From assembly GCA_964396895.1 (NCBI GenBank), contig CAYNGJ010000001.1:62001-126000 (forward strand): 64,000 nucleotides of DNA. The letters run 5' to 3'. Below are positions 60,359 to 64,000 of the stretch, piece after piece. The translations under genes were made by a program, and so were the position numbers. How positions within the stretch are numbered: position 1 is the stretch's first letter; each line of letters begins with the position of its first letter. The notes below the pieces were generated by a model, which was not told the origin of the DNA, ran no database searches, and saw only the letters and a program-made list of their open reading frames with translations. This DNA comes from UBA2334 sp964396895. GTDB taxonomy: Bacteria > Pseudomonadota > Gammaproteobacteria > Burkholderiales > Burkholderiaceae_C.

Positions 60359-62380
60359 ATGAGTTCGACGCTTTCCGCCAGCACTTTGTTGGCTGTACCC
60401 CTCGCCCCACTGATCGGGGCTGTGTTGGCCGGTGTTTGGGGCACACGGTTTGGCAGCAACTGGTTTGGGCGCCGCTTGTCCCACACCTTCACCATTCTGG
60501 GCGTGGCAATTGCATTTGTGTTGTCCGCATCAACCCTCAAAGCCGTGGCGGTGGACGGGGCTCGGTTCAATGCCACCATTTACGAATGGATGGTCGTTGG
60601 CGGTCTCAAGATGGAAATTGGTTTTCTGGTCGACGGTCTGACTGCCATGATGATGTGTGTGGTCACCTTTGTGTCGCTGATGGTTCACATCTACACCATT
60701 GGCTACATGGAGGAGGATGAAGGCTACAACCGCTTTTTCTCCTACATCTCGTTGTTCACATTCGCCATGCTGATGCTGGTCATGAGTAACAACCTGCTGC
60801 AACTGTTTTTTGGTTGGGAAGCGGTGGGGTTGGTGTCTTATCTGTTGATTGGCTTTTGGTACAACAAGCCAACGGCCATCTTCGCCAACATGAAAGCATT
60901 TTTGGTCAATCGGGTCGGTGATTTCGGGTTCATCCTCGGAATCGGCTTGATCGTGGCGTTCACCGGCACACTCAATTATTCGGAGGTGTTCGCAAAGTCT
61001 GACACCCTCGCGGGGGTGTTGTTGCCTGGCACGGGGTGGATGCTGATCACCGTCATCTGCATCTGTTTGTTTGTGGGTGCCATGGGTAAATCGGCACAGT
61101 TTCCATTGCACGTCTGGTTGCCGGACTCCATGGAAGGACCCACCCCGATTTCGGCATTGATCCACGCCGCCACCATGGTCACGGCGGGAATTTTCATGGT
61201 GGCTCGCATGTCGCCATTGTTCGAAATGAGCGATGCCGCACTGAACTTCATCCTCATCATCGGAGCCATCACTGCTTTGTTCATGGGTTTCCTGGGCATC
61301 ATCCAAAATGACATCAAGCGCGTGGTGGCCTACTCCACCCTGTCTCAACTGGGGTACATGACGGTCGCACTTGGTGCTTCCGCATATTCAGTGGCCGTAT
61401 TTCACTTGATGACCCATGCGTTTTTCAAGGCGCTTCTGTTTCTGGGCGCCGGTTCGGTCATCATGGGTGTACACCACAACCAAGACATTCGTTGGATGGG
61501 TGGTTTGCGCAAATACATGCCCATCACCTGGATCACTTCGCTCCTGGGTTCACTGGCGCTGATAGGCACTCCGCTGTTCTCAGGTTTTTATTCTAAGGAC
61601 AGCATCATTGAGGCGGTGCATTTCAGCCAGCTGCCAGCGGCGGGTTTTGCCCATTTCGCGGTGTTGGCGGGTGTTTTTATCACTGCCTTTTATTCGTTTC
61701 GCATGTACTTCCTGGTTTTCCATGGGAAGGAGCGCTACGACCAGAATCCCGATGCCCACCACGGGCACCACGATGACCATGGGCATCACGGCGATGACAA
61801 GCCACACGAGTCGCCGTGGGTGGTCACCGTGCCTTTGATATTGTTGGCTGTGCCATCGGTGGTCATTGGTTTCATGACAGTCATGCCGATGTTGTTCGGT
61901 GATTTCCTCAAAGATGCCATTTTCGTCAATGGTGCCTTGCACCCTTCCATGGAAAAGCTCCAGCAGCTGATTCACGGCCCTTCGGAGCTCGCGTTGCACG
62001 CCTTGGCAACCCCGGCTTTCTGGCTTGCTCTCGGCGGGGTGGTCGTTGCCTGGTACATGTACCTGGTAAATCCGGCCGTGCCCGCGGCCTTCAAGCGGGC
62101 ATTGGGCCCATTGCACACGGTTCTGGAAAACAAGTATTACCTCGACTGGTTCAACGAGAACGTTCTCGCCAAAGCCGCGCGGGGGCTGGGCATCGGTTTC
62201 TGGAAAGGTGGCGATCAGGGTCTGATTGAAGGTGGCGTTGTGAATGCCAGTTGGAAACTGGTTGGGTGGGTGTCCAGGTTGGTCAAATACGCTCAGACCG
62301 GTTATTTGTATCACTATGCCTTGGTGATGATTGCCGGACTGTTCCTGTTCCTGACGTATTTCGTTTGGCTCGCCAAGTAA
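60359..62380 (+). CDS. nuoL: NADH dehydrogenase I subunit L
   Basis: 673 aa antiporter-like proton pump subunit. LLQLFFGWEAVGLVSYLLIG holds the key Glu, and LPDSMEGPTPISALIHAATM the channel motif. A His-rich loop (about residues 463-477) and the C-terminal lateral helix region are present. Confidence 0.96.
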   Translation: MSSTLSASTLLAVPLAPLIGAVLAGVWGTRFGSNWFGRRLSHTFTILGVAIAFVLSASTLKAVAVDGARFNATIYEWMVVGGLKMEIGFLVDGLTAMMMCVVTFVSLMVHIYTIGYMEEDEGYNRFFSYISLFTFAMLMLVMSNNLLQLFFGWEAVGLVSYLLIGFWYNKPTAIFANMKAFLVNRVGDFGFILGIGLIVAFTGTLNYSEVFAKSDTLAGVLLPGTGWMLITVICICLFVGAMGKSAQFPLHVWLPDSMEGPTPISALIHAATMVTAGIFMVARMSPLFEMSDAALNFILIIGAITALFMGFLGIIQNDIKRVVAYSTLSQLGYMTVALGASAYSVAVFHLMTHAFFKALLFLGAGSVIMGVHHNQDIRWMGGLRKYMPITWITSLLGSLALIGTPLFSGFYSKDSIIEAVHFSQLPAAGFAHFAVLAGVFITAFYSFRMYFLVFHGKERYDQNPDAHHGHHDDHGHHGDDKPHESPWVVTVPLILLAVPSVVIGFMTVMPMLFGDFLKDAIFVNGALHPSMEKLQQLIHGPSELALHALATPAFWLALGGVVVAWYMYLVNPAVPAAFKRALGPLHTVLENKYYLDWFNENVLAKAARGLGIGFWKGGDQGLIEGGVVNASWKLVGWVSRLVKYAQTGYLYHYALVMIAGLFLFLTYFVWLAK

Positions 62381-62393
62381 GGAGAAGAATTAA

Positions 62394-63869
62394 ATGGGTT
62401 TGCTGAGCCTTGCGATTTGGGTACCAATCTTTTTTGGTGTCCTCCTGTTGGCCATTGGCCGAGATGACCAAGCGCACGTGGTGCGTTGGATTGCGCTGGT
62501 TGGCGCGGTTGTCAGCCTGTTGATCACGGTGCCGCTGTACACCGGGTTTGTGATTGACACAGCCGCCATGCAGCACGTCGAAAAAATGCTCTGGATTGAG
62601 CGCTTCAACATCCACTACCACTTGGGCGTGGATGGCATTTCTCTCTGGCTCGTGCCTTTGACGGCCTTTATCACCGTCATCGTGGTGATCTCCGCATGGG
62701 AAGTCATCACCGAGCGCGTTAACCAGTACATGGGGGCGTTCCTGATCCTGTCGGGGCTGATGATTGGTGTGTTCAGCGCGTTGGATGGCATGCTGTTCTA
62801 CGTGTTCTTTGAAGCCACCCTGATCCCCATGTACCTCATCATTGGCATCTGGGGTGGGTCCAACAAGATCTACGCTGCCTTCAAGTTTTTTCTTTACACC
62901 CTGATGGGCTCCCTGCTGATGCTGGTGGCACTGATTTACCTGTACAACCAGTCAGGTGGCAGTTTCGACATCCAGGCTTGGCACAAGCTGCCGTTGGATG
63001 CCCAATCCCAAACCTTGCTGTTCTTTGCGTTCCTGGCGGCCTTTGCGGTGAAGGTGCCCATGTGGCCGGTGCACACCTGGTTGCCCGACGTTCACGTGGA
63101 AGCGCCCACGGGTGGTTCTGCCGTGTTGGCAGCCATCATGTTGAAGCTGGGCGCTTACGGTTTTCTGCGCTTTTCCTTGCCCATTGCACCCGATGCTTCC
63201 CACCAGTGGGCAGGACTGATGATCGCCTTGTCGCTGATTGCGGTGCTGTATGTCGGTCTGGTGGCGATGGTTCAAAAGGACATGAAAAAGCTGGTGGCCT
63301 ACTCATCCGTGGCCCACATGGGTTTTGTGACGCTGGGTTTTTTCATCTTCAGCGACCTTGGTGTGTCGGGTGCCATCGTTCAGATGATTGCGCACGGCTT
63401 TGTATCTGCTGCCATGTTCCTTTCCATTGGTGTGTTGTATGACCGCATGCACTCCCGTCAAATCGCGGACTACGGCGGTGTGGTCAACAGCATGCCCAAG
63501 TTCAGCGCGCTGGTGCTGCTGTTTGTGATGGCCAATTGCGGCTTGCCCGGCACAGCAGGCTTTGTGGGCGAGTGGATGGTGATCTTGGGGGCGGTGAAGT
63601 TCAACTTTTGGATCGGCATGATGGCCGCGTCAGCCCTCATTTTCGGTGCTGCCTACAGCTTGTGGATGTTCAAGCGGGTGTACTTTGGTGCCCCTGGCAA
63701 CGACCATGTGAAGGAGCTGGTGGACATCAATGACCGCGAGTTCTTTATGCTGGCGCTGTTGGCGGTGGCCGTTTTGTACATGGGTGTTTATCCCAAGCCC
63801 TTCACCGACGTGATGAACACCTCCGTGGCTCAACTGTTGCAGCATGTGGCTGTGTCCAAGTTGCCTTGA
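62394..63869 (+). CDS. nuoM: NADH dehydrogenase I subunit M
   Basis: 491 aa antiporter-like subunit. Essential Glu in FFEATLIPMYLIIGIWGG and channel motif WLPDVHVEAPTGGSAVLA. AAGGAG precedes the ATG. 13 nt after nuoL. Confidence 0.96.
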   Translation: MGLLSLAIWVPIFFGVLLLAIGRDDQAHVVRWIALVGAVVSLLITVPLYTGFVIDTAAMQHVEKMLWIERFNIHYHLGVDGISLWLVPLTAFITVIVVISAWEVITERVNQYMGAFLILSGLMIGVFSALDGMLFYVFFEATLIPMYLIIGIWGGSNKIYAAFKFFLYTLMGSLLMLVALIYLYNQSGGSFDIQAWHKLPLDAQSQTLLFFAFLAAFAVKVPMWPVHTWLPDVHVEAPTGGSAVLAAIMLKLGAYGFLRFSLPIAPDASHQWAGLMIALSLIAVLYVGLVAMVQKDMKKLVAYSSVAHMGFVTLGFFIFSDLGVSGAIVQMIAHGFVSAAMFLSIGVLYDRMHSRQIADYGGVVNSMPKFSALVLLFVMANCGLPGTAGFVGEWMVILGAVKFNFWIGMMAASALIFGAAYSLWMFKRVYFGAPGNDHVKELVDINDREFFMLALLAVAVLYMGVYPKPFTDVMNTSVAQLLQHVAVSKLP

Positions 63870-63891
63870 CCCCTCATTTACCCACAAGACA

Positions 63892-64000
63892 ATGATTGAC
63901 AACCTCAGCTGGGTCGTTGCCTACCCTGAAATCCTGCTCCTGATCATGGCGTGTGTCATCGCGCTGGTTGATTTGGGGGTCAAAACACCTTTGCGCGGTG
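63892..64000 (+). CDS. nuoN: NADH dehydrogenase I subunit N (partial)
   Basis: The first 36 codons, beginning MIDNLSWVVAYPEILLLIMA, run off the window. Position after nuoM and the N-terminal helix identify it as the last nuo gene. Confidence 0.9.
   Translation, partial: MIDNLSWVVAYPEILLLIMACVIALVDLGVKTPLRG

Noticed and set aside
1..64000. CRISPR arrays, prophage modules or intact insertion sequences
   Set aside because: No regularly spaced repeats, transposase motifs or phage structural genes were found.

Overview
The window reads as a chromosomal segment of a high-GC betaproteobacterium of the order Burkholderiales, most likely family Comamonadaceae. Supporting this are the gene order secG - tRNA-Leu - nuoA to nuoN, the proteobacterial nitrate-assimilation set (nasR, nrtABC, narK, nirB, nirD, nasA), a chromosomal class-1-like integron, and copies of an AGCAAACTGTT/AAGCGCTGG dispersed repeat that resembles repeats I associate with that family. 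No species can be named from sequence alone.

Region by region. 1-4720: a type III restriction-modification operon on the minus strand (mod, res, and a third gene joined by an ATGA overlap that runs off the left edge). 4721-6030: mostly gene-poor, with one small orphan gene. 6031-15681: a large soluble hybrid sensor kinase, then housekeeping genes (suhB, trmJ, cysE, mog, darP, pmbA, a DMT-type exporter). 15691-18637: an inverted pair of dispersed repeats, yqeY, then a chromosomal integron with a frameshifted intI, an attI resembling attI1, and two gene cassettes each followed by an attC. 18773-23834: lysA with its divergent lysR, rpsU, a nitronate monooxygenase-like enzyme and a BaiN/HI0933-type flavoprotein.

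23875-43058 is a nitrate-assimilation locus of about 19 kb. The minus-strand operon nirB - P-box protein - nirD - nasA - ybiB - cobA - P-box/MCP protein supplies nitrite reductase, nitrate reductase and siroheme synthesis. nrtA-nrtB-nrtC and narK supply nitrate uptake. Regulation looks unusually elaborate: a NasR-type NIT-ANTAR protein, a second ANTAR protein fused to two NarX/PilJ-like P-box segments, and a PP2C-phosphatase/protein-kinase fusion. The leaders of nrtA, nirB and narK each carry a small hairpin with the same AACGGC hexaloop (A at loop position 1, G at position 4, the ANTAR recognition rule). In the nrtA leader this hairpin shares its bases with a 17-bp terminator stem. GG-N10-GC sigma-54 promoters lie just upstream of the nrtA and nirB leaders and, more weakly, of narK. 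Together these suggest an ANTAR antitermination regulon spread over three transcripts, which is the most interesting system in the window.

43146-64000 is core metabolism on the plus strand: tsaD, an orphan amino-acid-type binding protein, rpsO, pnp, a quinone oxidoreductase, tpiA, secG, tRNA-Leu(GAG) and a complete NADH dehydrogenase I operon nuoA to nuoM, with nuoN cut by the right edge. Many nuo genes overlap by ATGA, implying translational coupling. The GC content of this part is visibly lower than that of the nitrate region.
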